The notes under the pieces: generated by a model
The model's database searches: none
What the model was told of the DNA's origin: nothing
The model's input: only the letters and a program-made list of their open reading frames with translations
Made by a program: the position numbers and the translations under genes
Source of the DNA: Rubricoccus marinus
GTDB taxonomy: Bacteria > Bacteroidota > Rhodothermia > Rhodothermales > Rubricoccaceae
DNA length: 64,000 bases
Direction: 5' to 3'
Assembly (NCBI RefSeq): GCF_002257665.1
Contig: NZ_MQWB01000001.1
Coordinates: 2,215,711 to 2,279,710 of the forward strand
Shown: positions 9,612 through 17,996 of the stretch, piece after piece
Layout: every line of letters begins with the position of its first letter
Position numbering within the stretch: position 1 is the first letter of the stretch

Positions 9612-10208
9612 GTGATCAGCCTCCACGCCCCCCTCGTTCTCGCCTCCGCCTCGCCACGTCGGCGCGACCTTCTCGCCCGCCTCGGCCTCGACTTCGACGT
9701 GCTCCCGAGCGGAGCCGACGAGACGTGGCCCGAGGCGACGCCCCCCGGACCCGCCGCCGAGATCATCGCGTCGCGCAAAGCGCGCGACGTCGCGCGCCAG
9801 AGGCCCGAAGCGCTGGTCCTGGGCGCGGACACGGTGGTCGTGCTTGACGGCGACGTTCTGGGCAAGCCCCGCACGCCAGAGGATGCTCGCGCCACGCTTG
9901 CGCGGCTTTCGGGACGGAGCCACACGGTCTACACCGGGCCGTCACTGATCCACGGCGAACGCCACGTGACGGCACACGAGGCGACCGAGGTCACGTTCGC
10001 GCCTCTGGCGGCGTCCGAGATCGAGGCCTACGTCGCGACGGGCTCACCGATGGACAAAGCGGGCGCGTACGGCATCCAGGACGACCTGGGATCGCTCTTC
10101 GTGGCGCGCATCGAGGGCGACTTTTTCAACGTGGTGGGGTTGCCGCTGCACCGGCTGTACCAAACGCTGAGAGAGCACTTCGGCGCGGGGTTGAAGGCTC
10201 CGGCGTAA
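9612..10208 (+). CDS. maf: Maf family nucleoside triphosphate pyrophosphatase
   Basis: 198 residues, cytoplasmic. Hydrolyses dTTP/UTP or modified nucleotides to monophosphates. Signatures: LVLASASPRRRDLLARLGLDF near the N terminus, SRKARDVA, LGADTVVVLDGDVLGKPRTPEDA, and TGSPMDKAGAYGIQ near residue 146. GTG at 9612 places the first strand at residue 6; the upstream in-frame stretch overlaps the Lnt-like gene and is not homologous. Several ARQRP and PLA tripeptides derive from the iterated motif. Confidence 0.9.
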   Translation: MISLHAPLVLASASPRRRDLLARLGLDFDVLPSGADETWPEATPPGPAAEIIASRKARDVARQRPEALVLGADTVVVLDGDVLGKPRTPEDARATLARLSGRSHTVYTGPSLIHGERHVTAHEATEVTFAPLAASEIEAYVATGSPMDKAGAYGIQDDLGSLFVARIEGDFFNVVGLPLHRLYQTLREHFGAGLKAPA

Positions 10209-10340
10209 AGGCCTCTGGCGTAGCGTCGTCATTGGGCATCGTTTGGGCGGCCTGCGCCAGAGGAGACCGTGCGGTTTCAGCGCGATGCCCGGAACCGTTC
10301 TCTCTCTAGAGCCCTTCAGCCCTCGAGATTCCTCCCTCGT

Positions 10341-10898
10341 ATGACACGCTCAGCCCTCCTCCTCGCCCTTCTCCTGCCCCTGGCGGCCTGCGGGTCCGAC
10401 GACACGCCAGAGGCCGACGGCTCTATCGCCGACGCTGCCAACGCCATCGAGGCGCTCCCCGCCTCCGACGGGACGAACGCGTCGCCCGCGGGAGGCGCGA
10501 CGGTTGTGGACATGGTGGCCGATGCGCGCGACCTGACCACGCTCCGGCGGCTCCTCCGCGAAACCGGCCTCGTCGACGAACTCGCGGCCGAGGGTCCCTA
10601 CACCCTTTTCGCGCCGTCCGACGACGCCTTCGCCGCGATCGACCTGGACGCCGCCTCGTCTGATATGGAGGCGCTCAAGGCCACGCTTCGGAGTCACGTG
10701 CTCCCCATCCGGATGCTCTCCGGGGACTTGGACTTTGAGCAGAGCATCGAGGCCGCCAGCGGCGCCGTGCTCGATGTCGTGCCCGGCAGCCCGCCCGCCG
10801 TCGCCTCTGGCGGCGTGCGCGCCACCGTCCTCCGCGCGGACCTCGACGCCACCAACGGCGTGGTCCACGTCGTAGACGCTGTCCTTTCTGCCAACTAG
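10341..10898 (+). CDS. FAS1 (fasciclin) domain lipoprotein
   Basis: 185 residues. Signal peptide with lipobox LAAC (Cys20) predicts lipid anchoring. A Ser/Ala/Asp-rich linker follows, then one FAS1 domain: TVVDMVADARDLTTLRRLLRETGLVDEL, GPYTLFAPSDDAFAAI, and NGVVHVVDAVL near the C terminus. FAS1 domains mediate adhesion and protein-protein contacts in the envelope. ATG at 10341 is the one that yields the signal peptide. It sits close before the SDR gene. Confidence 0.88.
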   Translation: MTRSALLLALLLPLAACGSDDTPEADGSIADAANAIEALPASDGTNASPAGGATVVDMVADARDLTTLRRLLRETGLVDELAAEGPYTLFAPSDDAFAAIDLDAASSDMEALKATLRSHVLPIRMLSGDLDFEQSIEAASGAVLDVVPGSPPAVASGGVRATVLRADLDATNGVVHVVDAVLSAN

Positions 10899-10904
10899 CT
10901 CCCT

Positions 10905-10922
10905 CGCCAGAGGCCTCTGGCG
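10905..10922. repeat. palindromic doublet of the iterated motif
   Basis: CGCCAGAGGCCTCTGGCG lies between the FAS1 stop (10898) and the SDR start (10928), filling most of the 29-base gap. A stem here would sit at the ribosome-binding region of the SDR gene. Confidence 0.85.
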
Positions 10923-10927
10923 CCGCC

Positions 10928-11677
10928 ATGACTGCACCTGTCCACGTACTTCTCGGCGGCTCCGGCGGCATCGGCTCCGCGCTCGCGCGTGCGCTCGCGG
11001 CCTCTGGTGCTACCGTTGTCCTCGGCGCCCGCACACCGGAGAAGCTCTCCGCCCTCGCCGGCGAGATCGGCGCCGAAGCCTTCACGCTCGATGCCACCGA
11101 CTACGGCCAGGTAGAGGGGCTCGTCAAAGGCGCGATGGAGCGCCACGGGCGCGTGGACGGCGTCGTCAACCTCGTGGGCAGCATCGACCTCAAGCCCGCG
11201 CACGCCATGAAGGTGGAGGCGTTCGAGGAGACGATGCGCCTCAACCTCTTCACCGCGTTCTACGCCGTGAAAGCGGCAGCGAGCGTGATGACGAAAAACG
11301 ACGAGCCTAAAGGCGGATCCGTCGTGCTGATGTCGAGCGTGGCTGCGCAGTACGGTCTCGCCAACCACGAGGCCGTCGCGGCGGCCAAAGCGGGCATTGA
11401 AGGCATGGTACGCGCCGCGGCGTCCACCTACGCGCCACGCGGCATCCGCGTCAACGCCGTCGCGCCGGGCCTTGTCCGCACGCCTCTGGCGGGCCGGCTC
11501 GTCGCCAGCGACGCCGCCGTGGAGGCGTCGGCGGCCATGCACCCGCTTGGCCGCATCGGCGAGCCGGACGACTTGGTGGGCGCACTGACGCTTCTCCTCG
11601 ACCGCGAGCGCGCGGGTTGGATTACTGGTGAGACGATTTCGGTGGACGGCGGCTTCGCGCACGCGCGGCCCCGCTAG
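10928..11677 (+). CDS. classical short-chain dehydrogenase/reductase
   Basis: 249 residues, cytoplasmic. NAD(P)-binding loop GGSGGIGSALARAL near residues 10-23. The catalytic region reads VVLMSSVAAQYGLANHEAVAAAKAGIEG. Ser is present at SSVA, but the usual YxxxK position reads HEAVAAAK, so the catalytic Tyr appears replaced by His while the Lys is kept. The C-terminal RIGEPDDLVGALTLLLDRERAGWITGETISVDGGF is typical of FabG-like enzymes. Substrate unknown; the Tyr change makes activity uncertain. Confidence 0.85.
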   Translation: MTAPVHVLLGGSGGIGSALARALAASGATVVLGARTPEKLSALAGEIGAEAFTLDATDYGQVEGLVKGAMERHGRVDGVVNLVGSIDLKPAHAMKVEAFEETMRLNLFTAFYAVKAAASVMTKNDEPKGGSVVLMSSVAAQYGLANHEAVAAAKAGIEGMVRAAASTYAPRGIRVNAVAPGLVRTPLAGRLVASDAAVEASAAMHPLGRIGEPDDLVGALTLLLDRERAGWITGETISVDGGFAHARPR

Positions 11678-11779
11678 CCTGCCCGGAGCCTCTGACGCCA
11701 GAGGCGCACCCTGAGATCTCGTGCCGGGCGAACGGCGGCGGCCTCTGGCGCGTGCGGAGTCCGCACCTCTCTCCTTCCG

Positions 11780-13327
11780 ATGCCCGCCCGCCTCGTCCTC
11801 GTCCTCGGCGACCATCTCGCCCCGGACCACCCCGCCCTCCGCGACGCCGATCCCGCTGAGACAGTCGTGTGCATGGCCGAGGTCCGCCACGAAGCGGACC
11901 TGTTCCCCAACCACCGCCAGAGGCTCGCGTACTTCTTCAGCGCCATGCGGCACTTCGCCGCCGCGCGCCGCGAAGGCGGCTGGACGGTGGACTACCAGGA
12001 GTTGACGGAGGCCTCTGGCGCGGATTCGCTCCCGGCGTTTCTGCGCGCCAAGATCCGCGAGCACGCGCCAGAGGCCGTCGTGATGGTGGAGGCAGGGAGG
12101 CTCTCATTGGAGGCCGAGATCCGGGAGGTCTGCGAGGCCGAAGGCGTACCGCTCGACCTCCGCGAGAACGACCATTTCGCCTGCTCCCGCGCCGAGTTCG
12201 CGGAGTGGCTCGACGGCCGCAAGCGGGTCCTGATGTACGACTTCTACCGCTCGCTTCGGACGCGCCACGGCATTCTCCTGGACGAGGCCGGCGGACCAGA
12301 AGGCGGCTCGTGGTCGCTCGACGCCGAGAACCAGCAGTCGTTTGGCAAAAAGGGACCCGGCCTCTTACCCGACGCCAAGCGCCCCGCCGCCAGCGGCCTT
12401 TCGCAAGACGTGGTCGCGATGGTGAACGAGCAGTTCCCGGACGGCTGGGGCGAGACCGAGTCCTTCGCCTGGCCCGTCACGCCAGAGGCCGCGGAGGCCG
12501 CCTTCGAGACCTTCGTGACGGAGCGGCTCCCGGAGTTCGGCACCTTTCAGGACGCGATGTGGACGCAGCAGCCGTGGCTCTACCACGCGCTGATCTCGCC
12601 AGCGATGAACGTGGGCCTCATCGAGCCTCTGGCGATGGCGCGGCGCGTGGAGGCCGCCTACCGCGCCGGCAAGGTGCCGATCAACGCCGCCGAAGGCTTT
12701 ATCCGTCAGATCCTGGGCTGGCGCGAGTTCATGCGCGGCGTCTACACCGCCTTCCACGACCGGCTCCACACGGACAACGTGCTAGAAGCCCACGAGCCGC
12801 TGCCCGAGTTCTACTGGACCGGAGAGACCCATATGGCCTGCGTCCGCGACGTCGTCACGCAGCTCCAGGAGCACGCCTACGCGCACCACATCCAGCGCTT
12901 GATGGTGACTGGGCTGTTCGCGCAGCTTCTCGGCGTGGAGCCTCTGGCGGTGCACGCGTGGTACATGGCGTACTACGTGGACAGCGTGGAGTGGGTCACG
13001 CTGCCCAACGTGATCGGCATGAGCCAGTTCGCCACCGGCAGCCTGTTCACCACCAAGCCCTACGTTGCCAGCGGCGCCTACGTCGACCGGATGAGCAACT
13101 ACTGCTCCGGGTGCCGCTACAATCCCAAAGAAGCCTCTGGCGAGAAGGCGTGTCCGTTCACCACGCTCTACTGGGACTTCCTCTCGCGCCACCGCGCGCT
13201 TCTCGAGGGCAACAACCGGATGGCCTTCCAGCTCCGCAACCTGGACCGCAAAACGCCAGAGGCTCTAGAGGCCATCGGCGAGCGAGCCGATGGCGTCCGC
13301 GCGATGGCCCGCGAAGGGACGCTGTAA
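11780..13327 (+). CDS. Fe-S cluster (6-4) photolyase / cryptochrome-like protein (PhrB/CryB family)
   Basis: 515 residues. N-terminal deoxyribodipyrimidine photolyase-related domain (LVLVLGDHLAPDHPALRDADP) and C-terminal FAD-binding helical domain (INAAEGFIRQILGWREFMRGVY, WVTLPNVIGMSQFATGSLFTTKPYVASG). Four cysteines at 354, 442, 445 and 458 (context NYCSGCRYNP and ACPF) have the same spacing as the [4Fe-4S] ligands of Agrobacterium PhrB. The family repairs (6-4) photoproducts with blue light, using FAD and a lumazine antenna. ATG at 11780 begins the first strand. It converges on rimK with a motif palindrome between them. Confidence 0.9.
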   Translation: MPARLVLVLGDHLAPDHPALRDADPAETVVCMAEVRHEADLFPNHRQRLAYFFSAMRHFAAARREGGWTVDYQELTEASGADSLPAFLRAKIREHAPEAVVMVEAGRLSLEAEIREVCEAEGVPLDLRENDHFACSRAEFAEWLDGRKRVLMYDFYRSLRTRHGILLDEAGGPEGGSWSLDAENQQSFGKKGPGLLPDAKRPAASGLSQDVVAMVNEQFPDGWGETESFAWPVTPEAAEAAFETFVTERLPEFGTFQDAMWTQQPWLYHALISPAMNVGLIEPLAMARRVEAAYRAGKVPINAAEGFIRQILGWREFMRGVYTAFHDRLHTDNVLEAHEPLPEFYWTGETHMACVRDVVTQLQEHAYAHHIQRLMVTGLFAQLLGVEPLAVHAWYMAYYVDSVEWVTLPNVIGMSQFATGSLFTTKPYVASGAYVDRMSNYCSGCRYNPKEASGEKACPFTTLYWDFLSRHRALLEGNNRMAFQLRNLDRKTPEALEAIGERADGVRAMAREGTL

Positions 13328-13353
13328 AGGAGGCTGGGGCGAAACCGAGCCTG

Positions 13354-13371
13354 GCCTCTGGCGCCAGAGGC
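13354..13371. repeat. palindromic doublet between convergent genes
   Basis: GCCTCTGGCGCCAGAGGC, the second palindromic arrangement (GGCGCC centre), lies between the photolyase stop and the rimK stop and touches the last base of the latter. It could end transcripts from both sides, though it lacks T tails. Confidence 0.8.
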
Positions 13372-14264
13372 TAGTACGCCGGCGCCTTTGGCGTGGCCTG
13401 CTTGTCGATGTAGTCGATGATCTTGCCGGCCACGTCGATCTCCGTCGCCTTCTCGACGCCTTCGAGGCCGGGCGAGGAGTTGACCTCCAGCACGAGCGGC
13501 CCGCGGTCGCTGCGGAGGATGTCCACGCCGCCGACGCGGAGGCTCAGCGCCTTGCAAGCCGCGACGGCCGTTTTGCGCTCGGCGGGCGTGATCTTCGTCG
13601 CGTAGGCCGAGCCGCCGCGGTGGAGGTTGGAGCGGAACTCGCCCTCGGCGCCCTGCCGCACCATGCTCGCCACCACCTTGTCGCCGACCACGAGCAGGCG
13701 CACGTCGGCGCCGCCGGCCTCTTTGACGAACTCCTGCACCAGCAGGTACGCCTTCATGCCGCGGAACGCCTGGATCACGCTTTCCGCCGCCTTTTTGGTC
13801 TCGCAGAGGACGACGCCCACGCCCTGCGTGCCCTCCAAGAGCTTGACGATTACCGGCGGGCCACCGACCGCGCGGATGAGGTCCTCAGCCGACTCGGGGT
13901 CGTGCGCGAACGCCGTGAGCGGGAGCCCGATGCCCGCCTTCGCCAGGAGCTGGTGGCTCCGGAGCTTGTCGCGTGAGCGCTGGATCCCGACCGAGCCATT
14001 GAGGCACCACGCGCCCGTCGCCTCGAACTGCCGCACCATCGCGAGGCCGTAGAACGTGATGGACGCGCCGATGCGCGGGATCACCGCGTCGAACTTCTCC
14101 AGCTTCTCCCCGTGCAGATGCACCTCCGGGCCGCTGGCGGTGAGGTGCGCCGTGCAGCGCAGCGTGTCCAGCACGTGGACCTCGTGGCCCTTCTCTTCGG
14201 CCGCCTCAATGAGGCGCTTCGTGGAGTAAAGGGAAGCGTTCCGGGTGAGGACGGCGATGCGCAT
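13371..14264 (-). CDS. rimK: RimK-type ATP-grasp glutamate ligase
   Basis: 297 residues, cytoplasmic. RimK adds glutamate residues to the C terminus of ribosomal protein S6; related enzymes ligate other amino acids. N-terminal PreATP-grasp ([50 protein letters not shown]). ATP-grasp core: [70 protein letters not shown], and the metal-binding [23 protein letters not shown]. Length matches E. coli RimK (300). No peptidase or RimB-like partner is adjacent. Confidence 0.9.
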   Translation of the reverse strand: MRIAVLTRNASLYSTKRLIEAAEEKGHEVHVLDTLRCTAHLTASGPEVHLHGEKLEKFDAVIPRIGASITFYGLAMVRQFEATGAWCLNGSVGIQRSRDKLRSHQLLAKAGIGLPLTAFAHDPESAEDLIRAVGGPPVIVKLLEGTQGVGVVLCETKKAAESVIQAFRGMKAYLLVQEFVKEAGGADVRLLVVGDKVVASMVRQGAEGEFRSNLHRGGSAYATKITPAERKTAVAACKALSLRVGGVDILRSDRGPLVLEVNSSPGLEGVEKATEIDVAGKIIDYIDKQATPKAPAY

Positions 14265-14536
14265 GTCGGCAGGGATGTGGGGGGACGATGGTACCGCATC
14301 GGACTCGCCAGAGGCATGCTTGCCAGATGAAGGTTCGCCCCGGCCTCTGGCGAGCCGGCCCGTTTAGTGCCTCTGGCGTCTCCTGAGGCCACCTGACCGA
14401 ACGCGACCCGTGTCCGCACGAGAGACGTCGCGGCGCGACGGCCACGTGATGCAGCGCCTGAGTGTACCAGATGGCTACGCTCCGTTCGCAATGGCGCCGT
14501 TCCTCTCGGGGCGGCGAAGCGCCGCCGCGCCAGAGG

Positions 14537-15058
14537 CTACGCCGTCCACTTCGGCGCGCTGAGGGCGAGCGCCCACACGGCCAGCGCCGCGATCACGAAC
14601 GCCACGCCGACCGCTTCCGCGTGGTCCAGCCAGCCGATGGGCGCGAGCAGGTTGTACCAGTCGTGGGACTCGCGGGACAGGTTGCCGAGCAGCGGGAGCG
14701 ACCGGGCCTTTGCGTCGGCAGCGTAGACCGAGACGTCGATGAGGCTCTGGCCCGTCCAGAACGCGCCGAGTTGGAAGCCTACGCGTGAGCCCCACGTCAG
14801 CGCGCTCCACGCGACGATGGCGGGCAGGAGAACCTGGAGAATCGAGCCGCCCGCGATCTCTAGCGTCCGCCCGAAAAAGCGAAAAAAGAAGTGCCCCGCC
14901 TCGTGCACGATGAGGTCCATCGAGTGGAACAGCATCCACGGCACCCCGGCCCAGCCTCTGGCGCCGAAGTCCACCCACAGGAAGTAGGCACACGCCGGGA
15001 CAAGCGCGAGCGATACCACCCAGCGTTCGAGGTCCAGCGTGCGTCCTGCAAGCGTCAT
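14537..15058 (-). CDS. HEAGH membrane metalloprotease-like protein
   Basis: 173 residues with about four hydrophobic segments. The second contains MDLIVHEAGHFFFRFFGRTLE, a HExxH zinc motif inside a transmembrane helix, as in small site-2-protease-like or M50-like proteins. The PDZ domain and the second NPDG motif of true site-2 proteases are not obvious; a possible third ligand is Asp in GWLDHAEA near the C terminus. Such short M50-like proteins are common and mostly uncharacterised. The 272 bases between this gene and rimK hold a few motif copies and no gene I can support. Confidence 0.65.
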   Translation of the reverse strand: MTLAGRTLDLERWVVSLALVPACAYFLWVDFGARGWAGVPWMLFHSMDLIVHEAGHFFFRFFGRTLEIAGGSILQVLLPAIVAWSALTWGSRVGFQLGAFWTGQSLIDVSVYAADAKARSLPLLGNLSRESHDWYNLLAPIGWLDHAEAVGVAFVIAALAVWALALSAPKWTA

Positions 15059-15225
15059 GGGGATTGTATCGGCCTCTGGCGAGCGGATTCAAGACGTTGC
15101 GCCAGAGGCTCCGCGGCGCGTGTCCGTTTCGCCTCAAGAGCGGGCCGCTCGGGCGCAACTCCGCCGCGCTGCATCCGAAAGCACGCCGACCGGCGTTACC
15201 CTCCCCCGGCGTCTCTCCCCACGCG

Positions 15226-16179
15226 TTGCCCGTCTCCCCCGCCCCCTCCGACCGCCTCACGCCAGAGGCCCTCGCCCGCATCGGCTCGCTGGAGCTGCGC
15301 GCGCGGCTCATCGTGGAGGGCTTTATCACGGGCATGCACCGGAGCCCGTACCACGGCTTCTCGGTCGAGTTCGCGCAGCACCGGCCGTACAACCGAGGCG
15401 ACGAACTCCGCCACGTGGACTGGAAGGTGTGGGCACGCAAGGACCGCTGGATGGTCAAGCAGTACGAGGAGGAGACCAACCTGCGCCACGCCGTGGTCCT
15501 GGACACGAGCCCGTCCATGCGCTACGCCGGGGCCTCTGGCGTGAGCAAGCTGGCCTACGGCGCCACGCTCGGCGCCGCGCTCCACACGCTGATGGTGCGC
15601 CAGCGCGACGCGACCGGCCTCGCCGCCTTCGATTCCACGCTGCACACGCTCGTGCCGCCGCGCGCCGCGCGCGCCCACCTCCGCGCCCTTCTCGCCACGC
15701 TGGACCGGCTGGAGTCCGCGCCCGCCACGCCTCCGGCGCCAGAGGCCGAGACCGGGGCCTCTGGCGTCGCCCGCGCGCTGGACGAAGTCGCCGAGCGGCT
15801 GCCCAAGCGCTCGCTCGTCACCATCATCTCCGACCTGTTCGAGACGATGGACGGCGCCGCCGAGATCGCCAAGGCGCTCCGCCACCTCCGCCACCGCGGC
15901 CACGAGGTCCTCGTCTTCCACGTGCTCGACGCCAAGACCGAACGCGACTTCGCCTTCGACGACCTCCCCGTTCGGATGCGAGACATGGAGACCGGCGAGA
16001 CGCTCACGCTCCAACCCGCCCAGCTCCGCGAGCACTACCGCGAGGCCTCTGGCGCGTTCTTCAACGACTTCAAGCGCCGCTGCCGCGAGATCGAGGCCGA
16101 CTACGTGCTCCTCGACACCGCGCAGCCGTACGACCACGCGCTTTCCGCGTACCTCCAGAAGCGCAAACGGCTCTTCTAG
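15226..16179 (+). CDS. DUF58 domain protein (MoxR-associated, vWA-like)
   Basis: 317 residues from the TTG at 15226. Core motif GFSVEFAQHRPYNRGDELRHVDWKVWARKDRWMVKQYEEE is the DUF58 signature, followed by a von Willebrand A-like fold with LDTSPSMRY (metal-site DxSxS) and TIISDLFETMDGAAEIAKAL. DUF58 proteins normally work with a MoxR AAA+ ATPase; none lies in this window. An ATG at 15064 gives 54 more residues that are rich in motif-derived Arg/Pro and not family-like, so the later start is preferred but uncertain. Confidence 0.78.
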   Translation: MPVSPAPSDRLTPEALARIGSLELRARLIVEGFITGMHRSPYHGFSVEFAQHRPYNRGDELRHVDWKVWARKDRWMVKQYEEETNLRHAVVLDTSPSMRYAGASGVSKLAYGATLGAALHTLMVRQRDATGLAAFDSTLHTLVPPRAARAHLRALLATLDRLESAPATPPAPEAETGASGVARALDEVAERLPKRSLVTIISDLFETMDGAAEIAKALRHLRHRGHEVLVFHVLDAKTERDFAFDDLPVRMRDMETGETLTLQPAQLREHYREASGAFFNDFKRRCREIEADYVLLDTAQPYDHALSAYLQKRKRLF

Positions 16180-16267
16180 CCCGCCGCCGCCCCGCCCTCG
16201 GGGCGCCAAAGGCCTCCCCGCTGTGGGCGCCCGCCCACCCCACGTTTACTCACCGCTACACCCCCTG

Positions 16268-17842
16268 ATGACTCACCGCTTCGCCCTCGCCGCGCTCGGC
16301 CTCGCACTCCTCGCGCCAGAGGCCATCGCGCAAACGCCAGACGCCGCCGAGGACCCGGCGCTCGTCCAGCGCTACCAAGCCACCATCACCCCGGCCGAGC
16401 TCGCCGGCCACCTCTACGTCTACGCCGACGACTACATGGCCGGCCGCGATACCGGAGAGCCCGGCCAGCGCTTTGCCGCGACGTACCTCGCGGGCCAGTA
16501 CGCCACCATGGGCGTAACTCCGATGGGCACCGCCGAGGCCACCAACTACGGCGTGGACGGCTACCGCCAGCCGTTCATGCTGGACAACAAGCGGATGGTC
16601 TCCATGAACTACAGCGTCACCCGCGGCGGCGCCGAGATCATGACCGGCGCCATCCCGCTCGCCGGCGACGCCATGCTCAACCTCATTCCGTTTCGGGGCG
16701 AGATCACCGACGCTTCCCCGGCGCCCCTCGTGTGGGCCGGCGACGGCTCCGACGTGGACGACCTCGACGTGCGCGACGCCTACGTCATGTTCGCCGTCAC
16801 CGATCAGGCGTCCATGATGCCGACGGCGCAGAAGTTCATGGACATGGGCGCCCGCGCCGTCGTGCTCCCGGCCTCCCCCACCGTGGACCGCTTCCAGCGG
16901 ATGGCTTCCGGCCTCACGCGCGGCCGCCTCGCGCTCCCCTCGCCAGAGGCCTCTGGCGACGACCCGGTGATCCTGCTCACCGGCCTCGACGTGGCGAGCA
17001 TGATGGTCGGCAAGGAGGGCATGACCGCGGAGGACTTCACCGCGATGGAGGCCGGCCCCACGGGCGCGATGATCTCCGTCTCGATAGAGTACGAGAACAA
17101 CCAGGTGGAGACGGAGAACGTCGTCGCGATGGTGGAGGGCTCGGACCCGCTGCTCAAGGACGAGTTCGTCATCATCTCCGCCCACCTCGACCACGTCGGC
17201 ACGCGTGACGTAGAGGAGGGCGAGGACGGCATCTTCAACGGCGCCGACGACGACGGATCGGGCACGATCTCGATCCTGGAGATCGCCGAGGCCTTCCAGA
17301 CCGCCGCCGCTGACGGCAACGGACCGCGCCGCAGCATCCTCTTCCTCCACGTCACCGGCGAGGAGAAGGGCCTGCTGGGCTCGGCGTACTTCGCGGACAT
17401 GGAGCCGCTCGTGCCCCTGGAGCAGACGGTCGCGAACCTCAACATCGACATGATCGGCCGCTACGACCCCGAGCGCCGCTTCGACACCACGGACTACGTG
17501 TACATCATCGGCGGTGACCTCATCTCGCAGGACATCTCCGACTGGAACGAGACCGTGAACGACGTGACGGGCACGGAGCTCCTGCTCTCTGACCGCTTCA
17601 ACTCGCCGGACGACCCGAACCAGTTCTTCCGCCGCTCAGACCACTGGAACTTCGGCAAGCACGACATCCCGTTCATCTTCTACTTCACCGGCACGCACGA
17701 GGATTACCACGCCGTCGGTGACAGCCCGGACAAGATCGACTACGACCGGATGGCGAAGATCTCCCGCCTCGTCTTCGGCACCGCGTGGCACATCGCCAAC
17801 ACGGACGAGCGCCCCGCCGTCAGCGGCGTCGGCTTCAACTAG
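16268..17842 (+). CDS. secreted M28 family zinc aminopeptidase
   Basis: 524 residues with a signal peptide (MTHRFALAALGLALLAPEAIAQ). Zinc-binding pattern of M28: FVIISAHLDHVG, then NGADDDGSGTISILEIAEAF (bridging Asp), LHVTGEEKGLLGSAYF (catalytic Glu-Glu), NLNIDMIGR (Asp) and the late His in THEDYHAVGDSPDKIDY. A PA-like insert occupies the region before, roughly residues 130-290. Probably acts in the periplasm or outside the cell on peptides. ATG at 16268 gives the signal peptide. It carries a palindromic motif doublet in frame (encoding PEASG) near residue 226. Confidence 0.9.
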   Translation: MTHRFALAALGLALLAPEAIAQTPDAAEDPALVQRYQATITPAELAGHLYVYADDYMAGRDTGEPGQRFAATYLAGQYATMGVTPMGTAEATNYGVDGYRQPFMLDNKRMVSMNYSVTRGGAEIMTGAIPLAGDAMLNLIPFRGEITDASPAPLVWAGDGSDVDDLDVRDAYVMFAVTDQASMMPTAQKFMDMGARAVVLPASPTVDRFQRMASGLTRGRLALPSPEASGDDPVILLTGLDVASMMVGKEGMTAEDFTAMEAGPTGAMISVSIEYENNQVETENVVAMVEGSDPLLKDEFVIISAHLDHVGTRDVEEGEDGIFNGADDDGSGTISILEIAEAFQTAAADGNGPRRSILFLHVTGEEKGLLGSAYFADMEPLVPLEQTVANLNIDMIGRYDPERRFDTTDYVYIIGGDLISQDISDWNETVNDVTGTELLLSDRFNSPDDPNQFFRRSDHWNFGKHDIPFIFYFTGTHEDYHAVGDSPDKIDYDRMAKISRLVFGTAWHIANTDERPAVSGVGFN

Positions 17843-17883
17843 CCTCTGGCGGAACCCGCCCTCTCCGGCGAGTGGACCTCAAC

Positions 17884-17955
17884 GCCTCTGGCGCCAGAGG
17901 CCACTCGCCAGACAGACCTGCGGCCCCGACGCTACGTGCGTCGGGGCCGCTTCTC
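17884..17955. terminator. terminator region between convergent genes
   Basis: Two structures. 17884-17901 is the palindrome GCCTCTGGCGCCAGAGGC. 17920-17950 is a hairpin with 13-base arms (GCGGCCCCGACGC and its complement) around a 5-base loop, followed by TTCTCGTT. It sits between the M28 gene (+) and the penicillin acylase gene (-). A further motif palindrome follows at 17970-17987. Confidence 0.75.
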
Positions 17956-17996
17956 GTTGGTACCGCACGCGCCAGAGGCCTCTGGCGCAGGAGGCC

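Noticed and set aside
15064-15225. N-terminal extension of the DUF58 protein
   Set aside because: The extra 54 residues are motif-derived Arg/Pro/Ala sequence without family resemblance; homology begins at RLTPEALARIGSLELRAR, just after the TTG at 15226.
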